Of a DNA stretch of 64,000 bases, positions 44,836 through 52,569 are shown piece after piece. This stretch comes from Bradyrhizobium sp. SZCCT0148. Its GTDB lineage: Bacteria > Pseudomonadota > Alphaproteobacteria > Rhizobiales > Xanthobacteraceae. The notes under the pieces are model-generated. The model was not told the origin of the DNA, ran no database searches, and saw only the letters and a list, made by a program, of their open reading frames with translations. The stretch covers positions 1 through 64,000 of the forward strand of contig NZ_JAFCKT010000013.1 of the NCBI RefSeq assembly GCF_018129985.1, in the 5' to 3' direction. Within the stretch, counting starts at the first letter, position 1; every line of letters begins with the position of its first letter. Both the position numbers and the translations under genes were made by a program.

Positions 44836-45713
44836 ACTTCGAGGGGTGGGGGTCGCAGCGCTGGGCGATTCATCTGACCCAGCTTCTGAACGCCGCCAAT
44901 CCGCCGGACCGCTATCGCTTTAATATTGCGGCGTTCGCGAAAGAGATCTCCAACACTTTGTGTCCCGACGACCCCATCGCCGAGGTGCGCAGCGTCGACC
45001 TCGAAGACTGCGAAGGGGCCTTGCTGCCATCCGACTCGGGCAAGCGCTGGGGCATCTACGTCAACAAGAAGGGCTCGCCGCGTCGTCGCCGGTTCACGGC
45101 GGCCCATGAGCTTGGCCACTACCTCGTCCACCGTCAAAAATACCCCGACGGCCTGCGGTGCGATGAGGCTGCCGTCGACGGGCGCAACGGCATCGAGATA
45201 GAGCGAGAGGCCAATGATTTTGCGTCAACGCTGCTGATGCCTCTCGATGACTTCCGGCGCCGGATCCCGGCAAAATCGGAAACGGATTTCGACCAGCTCA
45301 GCGAATGCGCCACGCACTATGACGTCTCTCTGGTCGCGGCCATCCTGCGCTGGCTTCGGTACACCGAGCGCCGTGCCATAATCGTCGTCTCGCGCGACGG
45401 CTACATGAACTGGGCTTGGTCGAGCGAAGCAGCTCTCAAGAGCAGAAGATACTTCAAGACCAGCGGCGCGCCGGTCGAGGTGCCGGCCCGCTCGCTGGTG
45501 GGGCAGTCTATCTTCACGGAGGAAGCCCGAGCCGGCGTGAAGCATGCCGAAGGTGTGTGGTTCGATGAGCCGACCAAGGAGATGACGCTGCGGGCCGAGC
45601 AGTACGACCTGAACTATACACTGCTGCAATTTGCGGACGTGGTCCCGGTGTTTCATCACGATGGGCCCCGCGATTTGGATACTTACGACCGCTTTATGGG
45701 AGTCCGGGAATAA
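44832..45713 (+). CDS. ImmA/IrrE-type zinc metallopeptidase (CapP-like)
   Basis: 293 residues. The metallopeptidase motif is FTAAHELGHYLVHR (His92, Glu93, His96) with the third-ligand region EREANDFASTLLMP (Glu126). Family members cleave the partner XRE repressor, releasing transcription in response to DNA damage or infection. A ~150-residue C-terminal extension may sense the signal. It overlaps the XRE gene by 4 bp, so the two are co-expressed and probably work as an antirepressor-repressor pair for the divergent operon. Confidence 0.9.
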   Translation: MNFEGWGSQRWAIHLTQLLNAANPPDRYRFNIAAFAKEISNTLCPDDPIAEVRSVDLEDCEGALLPSDSGKRWGIYVNKKGSPRRRRFTAAHELGHYLVHRQKYPDGLRCDEAAVDGRNGIEIEREANDFASTLLMPLDDFRRRIPAKSETDFDQLSECATHYDVSLVAAILRWLRYTERRAIIVVSRDGYMNWAWSSEAALKSRRYFKTSGAPVEVPARSLVGQSIFTEEARAGVKHAEGVWFDEPTKEMTLRAEQYDLNYTLLQFADVVPVFHHDGPRDLDTYDRFMGVRE

Positions 45714-45773
45714 CCCCCAAGGCGTCAGGATACGGTTTCGCCGAAACGCATAGGGCTGTGATAGGATAGTCCC

Positions 45774-45961
45774 ATGCAGACGGCTGACGTTATCTCCCGC
45801 TTAAAATCCGTAGAGCCCCAACTACGAGCCTTTGGCGTCGCTGGGCTCTACATCTTCGGCTCACGCCGGGGCTGCGGTCGAAAGTACGGCCCTGACCCAC
45901 AAACAAGAATGACATAGAGGTACTCGCGTGCCCGCTCTTTGCTCTCGTGGCGACGCGATAG
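45774..45961 (+). pseudogene. Nucleotidyltransferase-fold (pol-beta/MNT) remnant
   Basis: An open frame MQTADVISRLKSVEPQLRAF continues to GLYIFGSRRGCG, the GS motif of pol-beta-type nucleotidyltransferases, and stops soon after. One frame over, TNKNDIEVLACPLF supplies the following DxE metal motif before another stop at 45961. The spacing of GS and DIE fits the family. Only ~60 residues remain, so it is inactive. It may be the leftover of an MNT/HEPN pair or of an NTase that belonged to the neighbouring system. Confidence 0.6.
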
Positions 45962-45980
45962 CCGGATCAGGCGCCATGAA

Positions 45981-46700
45981 CTAAGCGCCAGCTTTTGATA
46001 TCTCAGCTTCGAAGTACTTCCACGACCTGATCTTCGTGTTGCTCTTCACGGCCCGCGCGCCGACCTTAATCAGGGACGACGTGACCGTTTGATCTCCCAA
46101 GCGCTTTAGCCACTCGACGACGGGCCACAGGTTTTGGATGCCAGGTGAATCCCAATCGATAGCGGTGCCGAGTTGGATGGAAATCTCTACTATGGTTCTG
46201 GCTGCGTAGTTCCACGCGTCGAGATCCGGACGGTGGGGTTCCCAGTATTCCGGGAAGAAGACTACTGGTTGATTCAGTCTTGCTGGTTGATCCTTACCGA
46301 TTACGGTGAACGTGGTTCCGGCAGCTTCCGGAATCTCCTTCTGGTTGCTACCTGAATCTTCTTCCGGTACCATAGGGGAGGACGGACCGGGATTTGAGGT
46401 TTGTGTGGCTGCGGACACCACCTCATTTCGGTCGATGAGAATGGTAATCACGTCCGACGTGCGTTTGCCGTTAAGGTATCGCGGCCGACGTTCGATGAGC
46501 CCCTCCAATTCTAATGCCTTCAGCGCAGAATTCACTGCTCGTGAGGTGAAGCCCGTGCGCTTCGCAATGGTGTCTTGTTTCGGCCAGACATCGTTGTCGC
46601 CGCGTTCTTCATTATGGTGATCGCAGAGCTCCAACAGCACCAACTTTTTAGTTGGACTGACGCTCTGTTTCCACGCCCACTCATATGCGCGCAAGCTCAT
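45981..46700 (-). CDS. Winged-helix (HTH_36-like) protein, replication/transfer-associated
   Basis: 239 residues from ATG 46700 (MSLRAYEWAWKQSVSP). Residues ~1-95 are a winged helix of the kind found in plasmid and phage replication initiators: PTKKLVLLELCDHHNEE, DTIAKRTGFTSRAVNSALKA, LELEGLIERRPR. A Ser/Pro-rich linker and a helical C-terminal domain (IQNLWPVVEWLKRLGDQTV) follow. Its ATG overlaps the ParB stop (ATGA), so it is the second gene of an operon. Replication initiation is a guess from context. Confidence 0.7.
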   Translation of the reverse strand: MSLRAYEWAWKQSVSPTKKLVLLELCDHHNEERGDNDVWPKQDTIAKRTGFTSRAVNSALKALELEGLIERRPRYLNGKRTSDVITILIDRNEVVSAATQTSNPGPSSPMVPEEDSGSNQKEIPEAAGTTFTVIGKDQPARLNQPVVFFPEYWEPHRPDLDAWNYAARTIVEISIQLGTAIDWDSPGIQNLWPVVEWLKRLGDQTVTSSLIKVGARAVKSNTKIRSWKYFEAEISKAGA

Positions 46701-47908
46701 TGGGACGAGGCCTCGATCCATGCGAGGAACTTCTCACGAGCCGTGCTCGACGCCCCAAGCCAAGCCTCCTTCAGTGCTGAGAGGTCGGAAGAGTCGATCT
46801 CGGCATCGGCCGACAACGACAAGGGTTCCGTCACCTCCCGGCCTTTTGCGGTGGATGACGCCCGCATTTCCCTTCGCGCCTGCACCGCCGAAACCTGAGC
46901 TCCAGCTGCGGCCTGTTCGATGAGCCGCTCCTGGGTCGCCGGCGGGAGGTGCGGCAGGGCGTCGAGCTCGGCCCCAGTATCGAGAGCAGTCCCGGCGACC
47001 CGCGTCAGCGTGGCGGAGCCGATACGGTCAGCTCGCTGGATCGCCCGCTGAATAGTACGCTGCGATCGCCCCGTCTCGTTGGCGGTATCCTCCGAAAAAG
47101 ACGCTCGCGCCAACGTGGCGGCAGCGTGTCGCCGTCCTTGTCGGGCATTGGCGGCGGCTGCGCCTTTGGCCTGGCCGTTGCCCTTCCCGTGCCGCAGTTC
47201 GTATAACTCGCGGCGGCGGGCCATGAATCGAGCTTCGTCGGCAGGCCCAAGGTTCGCCCTCGCCAGAACTGCTTCGACCTCCCACCACTCCGCATTGCTA
47301 TCGTCGAGAGCAACCACGCGGCAAAGTATCTCGTGGTGTCCGAGATTCCTCGCCGCGTTGATACGCTGCATCCCGCTAACGAGTACAAACTTTTCTGCAT
47401 CGGTCGGGTCCGGCCGGACGACGACCGGATGGATGAGGCCGCTCTCCGCAATCGAATCCATCAATTTCGAGACCGAGGCCTTGACCACGCCGCGGAGCCG
47501 GTTCCTCATCGTGATGTCAGCCAGAGGCACATGCCGGAAGATGTCGAGCCCGGTGTTGTTCCCGGCGCCGAGTTCAAAGGGATTGGGCGGCAATGGCGTT
47601 CGCTGAGCCTCAGAAGAATCGTTCGATGCGTCGGTTTTGGGAAGGTCCGTCGCCACGTCGGCAGCGCCGCGTGGGCGCTTGTGTTCTTCGTCAGAGCGAT
47701 CAACGTGCCTCAATCTAGGAAAACCAAAGGGCAGGGGGAGGGCAGCCACGCTGGGAGCCGTCGCCTGCTCCGGCACGTGCTGCGGGGTGTCCCCAGGTTC
47801 ACTGATCTCGCTGATCGAATGCTGATCCAACCCGTCCTCCTGCCGTTTGGCACGGGCTCGATCTTCGCAGGTTCCATTGCTGTCCGGCAAATTGCTCAGA
47901 CGCCGCAA
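46697..47908 (-). CDS. ParB-like DNA-binding/partition protein
   Basis: 403 residues. After a disordered N-terminal ~125 residues comes a ParB N-terminal domain (FRHVPLADITMRNRLRG, SVSKLMDSIAESGLIHPVVV, FVLVSGMQRINAARNLGH), then a helical region with NETGRSQRTIQRAIQRADRI, a ParB-type HTH. Such proteins are found on plasmids and in ICEs. A ParA is not seen nearby. The start is uncertain: TTG 47908 is the only candidate that keeps the whole frame. It is co-transcribed with the winged-helix gene. Confidence 0.82.
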   Translation of the reverse strand: MRRLSNLPDSNGTCEDRARAKRQEDGLDQHSISEISEPGDTPQHVPEQATAPSVAALPLPFGFPRLRHVDRSDEEHKRPRGAADVATDLPKTDASNDSSEAQRTPLPPNPFELGAGNNTGLDIFRHVPLADITMRNRLRGVVKASVSKLMDSIAESGLIHPVVVRPDPTDAEKFVLVSGMQRINAARNLGHHEILCRVVALDDSNAEWWEVEAVLARANLGPADEARFMARRRELYELRHGKGNGQAKGAAAANARQGRRHAAATLARASFSEDTANETGRSQRTIQRAIQRADRIGSATLTRVAGTALDTGAELDALPHLPPATQERLIEQAAAGAQVSAVQARREMRASSTAKGREVTEPLSLSADAEIDSSDLSALKEAWLGASSTAREKFLAWIEASSQ

Positions 47909-48582
47909 ATTAGTTGACGAGCCCCGAGCGCTTCAGGTGCTGTCAACATTTCAGCGGCACACGGACAAAAAGTTTTCCACTGCATTTGTTGCAGGGAAGG
48001 GTAAAGCCGACCGTCTGGTGGGCATTTGAGCGTTTGGGAGAGCTGAAGGAGATGATGGCCGAGCAGGTCCATGGGGTCAAGACCGACTTTACGTTTCGCC
48101 GTGGTGCCCGAGTATCCATAGCCAAACTGGACCGAGCGCACACACTTATTCGCCAAGGTCGGGACGCCGGCTGAACCGAAGTTGTCGGCGCCGCCACCCT
48201 GGCGAAACTGCGGATCGTCACCAGGATTTCTGAAGCAACGCTTGGGAAACTTGGCCACGTCGTTCGAAAAAGATGCAGCGGTTAACCCGATTTAACGATG
48301 TTCTGTCGTCGAAGTTGTTTTTGGGTGAGCGCCGATTATCTTTGACGTGTCCGCCACGTTGGAGCGTGGTTGTGCAGCTTGGAGAGGCTGCCGGACCTCC
48401 GGACCCGGGGCCACTTCGTGGCGAAGGCGGTGAAGGCTTCTCCATCTAGACCTAGCCTTCTCCCCGGGACGCCTCGTGCACCCTTATGAAAATCACCTGA
48501 ATCGACGTCCTCGGGACGTCAATCGACGCGTATCGTTGTCGTTGCGCGATGCGATTGGTGTCTCAATGGCTAAGCACAGGGA
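47909..48582. other. Island intergenic region, no supported gene
   Basis: No frame here has recognisable motifs or a good start with a ribosome site. It lies upstream of the ParB operon on one side and the 48610 gene on the other, so it must contain promoters and might contain an origin or partition site, but I see no iterons or long inverted repeats. Confidence 0.5.
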
Positions 48583-48602
48583 GACTAGTCCTCGGACTAG
48601 TC
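48583..48602. promoter_or_regulatory. Palindromic operator candidate upstream of the 48610 gene
   Basis: GACTAGTCC-TC-GGACTAGTC is a perfect 9-bp inverted repeat (also two ACTAGTCC copies 12 bp apart), 8 bp before the start codon at 48610. A bound repressor would cover the ribosome site or promoter. No regulator is identified. Confidence 0.5.
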
Positions 48603-48609
48603 CTGCGAA

Positions 48610-49320
48610 ATGAGAGTCCATGTCGGCGCCCAAGCCACCTCGAAACCTGGTCCTGATACCGCTGATGACGGTCCGGGTTCGGATACCTGTGACGAAGCTC
48701 AATTCGACGAGAAAGTCGCTGAACTCGGGCTGGAGCGGACCACCGCCTATGTTCGTGTAACTCGAGCAAAGAGGAAGGTTTCTGACGCAGCCACGAAAAA
48801 GCGAGAGTACCGAGCGGAGCGGAAAGCCAAGGGCTTCGAGCAATACGTCGTCGAAGTGCCAAGGGACCAGGGGGCGAAGGACACCGTCTACGCCGTGGCG
48901 CAGGCGATCGTCACCGACCAGAAGGACAGCAAGAATCTGCGTTCGACCATCCTGTCCGTCGTTTCGAGCGAGTCTTTGCTCGAACTCGCCCAGCTGCTCA
49001 TCGCATCAGGGGTGGATGCCTCCTCAATCATCGAGCTGATCAAGCGGGGAGACTTAGCCAGGATCGCCGCGATCCACGCTACACGTCCTACGCTTCTTGA
49101 AGACCTCTGCTGCGCGGCGAAGACCAATGACCAATTTATGTCGGTCCTAGACAGTCTTCTCTGTCATGCTGACGACATATCAGACAGCTCTGCCGACGGC
49201 TTGCTGGAGGCGGCTGCCGCGGCGTGCGCCAGCCCCGAGGTGCTCGGCTTCATCAAGGTGCGCCAGCTTGGCGGCCTCCGTGCTCGCCTGTTGGGTTGGC
49301 TCTTGGGAGACGCTCACTAG
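48610..49320 (+). CDS. Island hypothetical protein, helical
   Basis: 236 residues. The N-terminal ~40 are acidic and disordered. A charged segment (TKKREYRAERKAKGFEQYVV) resembles the plasmid DNA-binding style of small island proteins. The rest (VVSSESLLELAQLLIASGV, SIIELIKRGDLARIAAIH) is a helical-repeat-like region. No known domain. A perfect palindrome lies directly upstream, so regulation by a dimeric factor is likely. Confidence 0.6.
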   Translation: MRVHVGAQATSKPGPDTADDGPGSDTCDEAQFDEKVAELGLERTTAYVRVTRAKRKVSDAATKKREYRAERKAKGFEQYVVEVPRDQGAKDTVYAVAQAIVTDQKDSKNLRSTILSVVSSESLLELAQLLIASGVDASSIIELIKRGDLARIAAIHATRPTLLEDLCCAAKTNDQFMSVLDSLLCHADDISDSSADGLLEAAAAACASPEVLGFIKVRQLGGLRARLLGWLLGDAH

Positions 49321-49607
49321 CCGATCGGAAGCGGCACCGGCCAAGTCGTCTCCGAGCAGAATGTCTAGCGATCGACAGCAGCTTTTCGGCACCAGGAAGG
49401 GCTTGTCCTACGGCTAGTCCTCGCGTGGGGTTGTACTCGTTCGTTTGCAAATATCGCGGTTGTGGCCTCTTGGCCATAACTCCGCTCGTTACGGCTTTGA
49501 AGCCAGTTGAGCGATGTGATCGTGAGGACGACATATCGGGGTCTGCTCTTTGGAAAATCTCTTCCGATGATAGTTGATCTCGGCGTTGGCAACGTCGGCG
49601 TCCGCTT

Positions 49608-49800
49608 ACACGACTTGGGACGCCCGTCGGCACCGTCGCTCCAACGGTGTCCGTGCTGATTGAGCAGATCATTGATCGCGAACGGGGCGTCGATGACCTT
49701 GATGCGACGCTAGGAACGTCGAGCGCGATCGAAAGTTGCGCGCCAGGATCTTCAACACGGCATAGCAGTCGAGCGCGGTGTGGGTCGTGAAATAGACCAG
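49608..49800 (-). pseudogene. Remnant of a DnaQ-type exonuclease, paralogue of the 54475 gene
   Basis: On the minus strand, HTALDCYAVLKILA (49785-49741) matches the HRAVDDCHALMTLLA exoIII motif of the exonuclease at 54475-55362. In a second frame, VIDAPFAINDLLNQHGHRWS followed by DGADGRPKS matches its APFELKDTLKRRNYHWSDG and GRPKS segment. The frames are shifted and an in-frame stop precedes the second block, so this is a decayed duplicate. Confidence 0.7.
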
Positions 49801-49980
49801 ACTGCGCGGTGCAGGTAGGCGGCGGGCACCAGCAAGGCCATAGGGCTTTTCAATCAATGACCGTTGCCGAATAGGCTCAGTGAGAGTTACGAAGAGCGGC
49901 CAATGTGCCGCTGCGAGGACCGTGATCGCATCGATAGTCTTGTCAGGTCCTTTCTCACGACGCGCCGGGGCCTCTCGTTT

Positions 49981-50354
49981 GGCTTCCCGCCAGTTCGGCG
50001 GCTTTGTCGCGGTTCTATCTGTTCAGGGCTGGTCGCTGGGAATGATCTATGTAACATACGTCCGTCACCCACCGGCAATGTGGCCGCCGCCTCGCAAATC
50101 CAGATGGGCCGCGTTCCGCCGACCGCGACCGTCAGCCTGGATGCGAGTCTCAAGGCCAAGGGGCCCGTGCTGCTGCTTGCGCCCACCTACAGATTGCCAG
50201 TCCTGTGCTGGAAGGCCAGCTCTCCGTCGCTACCACCGGCGTGTTCGGACGGTTCGGCGAGCATCAAGGGACGCTCACAGGAATCATCGAGCCGATCCGA
50301 CGCCCTCACTTCGGTCAGAGACCACTGACCGATGGTGTCTCTGAAGTGACATGA
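49981..50354 (+). pseudogene. Remnant of an SphA-type outer-membrane protein (COG4313-like)
   Basis: Three plus-strand frames each hold one block of a protein family I recognise from rhizobia: RQFGGFVAVLSVQGWSLGMI, then TGNVAAASQIQMGRVPPTAT with VSLDASLKAKGPVLLLAPTY, then PVLEGQLSVATTGVFGRFGE. The order matches the N-terminal half of SphA/MetA-pathway outer-membrane proteins, with at least two frameshifts. The rest of the gene is missing. Confidence 0.6.
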
Positions 50355-50586
50355 CGGGTCTAGAACTGGATGACAGCGGATTGTTGGACATCGCCGTTTG
50401 CTCGATCACGGATTCACTCGTGGTTGAAATGGATGACTTCATTCAGTCCTCGGCCGCTGGATCGAGCAAGAACCTGATCACTAGCGGCAGATTCCGGCGA
50501 TCACGTCCTCGGGATCATCGACCGCCGATTCCTGCAAGGCTTCGAGCGTAGTCGCCCGCTGGAATGCGGCGGATAGGGCGGGCAAG
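50355..50586. other. Degenerate island DNA, no gene seen
   Basis: This follows the outer-membrane protein remnant and probably contains further decayed sequence of it (a possible LKWMTSF block near 50430), but I cannot support a feature here. Confidence 0.4.
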
Positions 50587-51195
50587 TTAGTCTTCCTCCG
50601 TCCCGTGCTCGTGGGCCTTGATCGCCGACAACACTACGGCGCCGGCCTCACCGAATTTTTCGGGTTCGGTGGAGTAGCGGAAGCCCCACCCCAACCACGA
50701 CACCGAAAGTTCTCTCGAGAGGGCGTGGCCCACATCGGTGAGCCCGACGATCTGTGCGAGGACGAGTGCGGCGGATGCTTGACCAGCGAGCGCGCAGTGA
50801 AGCAGTGCCGTCATCGCGATGTCGGTGTGAAAATCGATGTTCTCGATGGGCATCATCGATAGGGCCGTAGCGATGGCGGCATCGACATCGCCATTCAGGG
50901 CAGCTCGGAATTCGGCGTCAGAACGAAGGACGTCCACGTGCTGCAGCGTCTCGCTGATTTGCGCGCGCTCCTGGTCACGAAGGATGTGCGCAGGCAGACT
51001 GCGCCACCAGGTCAGGGGCGTGCTGTCATTCGGTGAGAATGGCCAAGTCGGAGCCGCACCGAATCTCCACGCCTGATCTCCGAGAGAGGAAAGGGGCATT
51101 CCGGCGCCGTGCTCGCTGGCATGGTTGTCGCCATCCCTGCGGAGCCCGCGCGCAGTCTTTCTGTCGCGCCCAGGGGCCTTGTTCATGTCCTTCAT
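50587..51195 (-). CDS. Island hypothetical protein
   Basis: 202 residues starting MKDMNKAPGRDRK, with AAAGGAC as ribosome site. The basic N-terminus is followed by WRSLPAHILRDQERAQISET, DVDAAIATALSMMPIENIDF and TALLHCALAGQASAALVLAQ, a helical domain. No family recognised. It is divergent from a mini-XRE regulator at 51334, the same layout as the two defence-like modules, so it may be the output gene of a third small module. Confidence 0.6.
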   Translation of the reverse strand: MKDMNKAPGRDRKTARGLRRDGDNHASEHGAGMPLSSLGDQAWRFGAAPTWPFSPNDSTPLTWWRSLPAHILRDQERAQISETLQHVDVLRSDAEFRAALNGDVDAAIATALSMMPIENIDFHTDIAMTALLHCALAGQASAALVLAQIVGLTDVGHALSRELSVSWLGWGFRYSTEPEKFGEAGAVVLSAIKAHEHGTEED

Positions 51196-51333
51196 AGCGA
51201 CGTCCTTTCGCTGAGACGCCCGCGCGGTAGTAGCGCTCCGCGAGGGGTTGCGTTGGTGCTCGGAATATCCTTCTCATGGTGGGCCTGAGATGTCAGGTGA
51301 TTCGACAAAATAACGTTAACAAGGTCTTAAGAT

Positions 51334-51564
51334 ATGATCTCGGTGGAACAAATCCGCGCTGCGCGAGCTTGGTTGAATATTTCGCAGCAAGAGCTCGCCG
51401 ACGCATCGAACGTCGAGGTGCGGACCATTTATCGCATTGAAAGCGGGTTTCGAGGGGCGACCGAGCGAACGCTCGAGAAGATACGCAAAGCATTCGAGCT
51501 GAGGGGCTTAGAGTTCATTTTTGAAGGTCCGAACCCGGTCGGCTTGCGCCTCCGCCGCGTGTGA
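51334..51564 (+). CDS. Mini-XRE transcriptional regulator
   Basis: 76 residues: a single Cro/CI-type HTH (IRAARAWLNISQQELADASN, VEVRTIYRIESGFR) and a short tail ending GPNPVGLRLRRV. It is a paralogue of the regulator at 58571 (both open IRAARA and end with a GLEFIFEGP/GVVFLYGSK-like strand and a variant of GVxL). Probably represses the divergent 50587 gene and itself. Confidence 0.85.
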   Translation: MISVEQIRAARAWLNISQQELADASNVEVRTIYRIESGFRGATERTLEKIRKAFELRGLEFIFEGPNPVGLRLRRV

Positions 51565-52569
51565 TCATGGCTGGGTCCTTCCTGGGCCGACGGAGCGCGC
51601 TCGGGGCACGCTGCAATAGGTTGGGCGTGCTGAAAAACCGCTCCCACATTCCGGCGCAATGGCAATGCGGACCGCGACGGAATCCTTCCAGTTCGAAATG
51701 ACGACGGGGTCACGCGCGGAAGTCGGATCAATACCTAACAGTCAAGGACCATGCACCTCGATAAAAACCTATCGGATCCCGGGCTCTCGTCATTCTCCTC
51801 CGATGGGCTCAATCACTCCTAGGATGATCATGCGCGCATGCGCTGCAAGAGGTGTCCGGGCGGTGTCCGGATCGACCTCAAAATGGTCATCGGCCGAATA
51901 GGCGCACTTGGTTGCCGCCAGTCAGAAGGCTGTCGCTGCGGACGGCATTGAGACCGTGGTCCAGAGGTCAGAGCATCCGGGTGTTGACCGACACCAGGCT
52001 TCGAAGGCGACGCCGTCGATCCAGCCGCGAACAGCGGTTCCAATTTCGGCTCGACTGAGTGGTCCGGTGAGCTCATGGACTCGATCTTCCGGAGAGAGAC
52101 CTATCGGCGGGCGGTTGGATAGTCGGGGGGTCTTGAGCTTAAAAATAAGGTCGCTGGCTGCAAGGCGCTTCGGCTTTTTCGACCGTAAGAGACCCGCTAA
52201 CCTCGGGGGCGCAGATGGGTGGAGATCGACAAGGCTCCAGTGGACCACTTTGGCGGATCATCAGGTGCCGGCATTTGGAACTCGATCTAAGTTTTTGAAT
52301 AAATCTGTTGTTGGTGCTAACCGGGGAGCCCGGGTTTCCCCGCCGCACGGGCTGCCTGTAATCCTTTGATCGCACTTCGTTTTTTGAGGGCTTCCGTCTA
52401 GCTTCTCCCATTGGGCCATTCGTGGACCTTACAAAGGCCATGGTGACGGCCGGGATGCCGCGCTTTTCGTTGTGCTCCTCGAATGAGGTGGATCCCGCCT
52501 TGCAGGCTGCCGGGTTACCGTTGCTCCGCGTCCGACAATAACGAGGGCGTCGGCGAAGTGAGCAGGGCG
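51565..52569. other. 1-kb island region without a supported gene
   Basis: Both strands are broken by stops or read as low-complexity shadows. A minus-strand frame at 51922-52248 contains a plausible-looking stretch (AEIGTAVRGWIDGVAFEAW) but no motif I know, and it lacks a convincing ribosome site. Probably decayed mobile DNA. Confidence 0.5.

Noticed and set aside
39785..45713. Calling the operon a complete type II CBASS
   Set aside because: No CD-NTase is present: none of the intact proteins carries the GS...DxD site, and the nearby NTase-like relic is broken and short.
47896..48258. 120-residue minus-strand frame
   Set aside because: Contains a few gene-like stretches but no recognised motif, and it overlaps the start region of the ParB gene.
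51922..52248. 108-residue minus-strand frame
   Set aside because: Looks somewhat gene-like but has no family motif and no ribosome site; left as unannotated.
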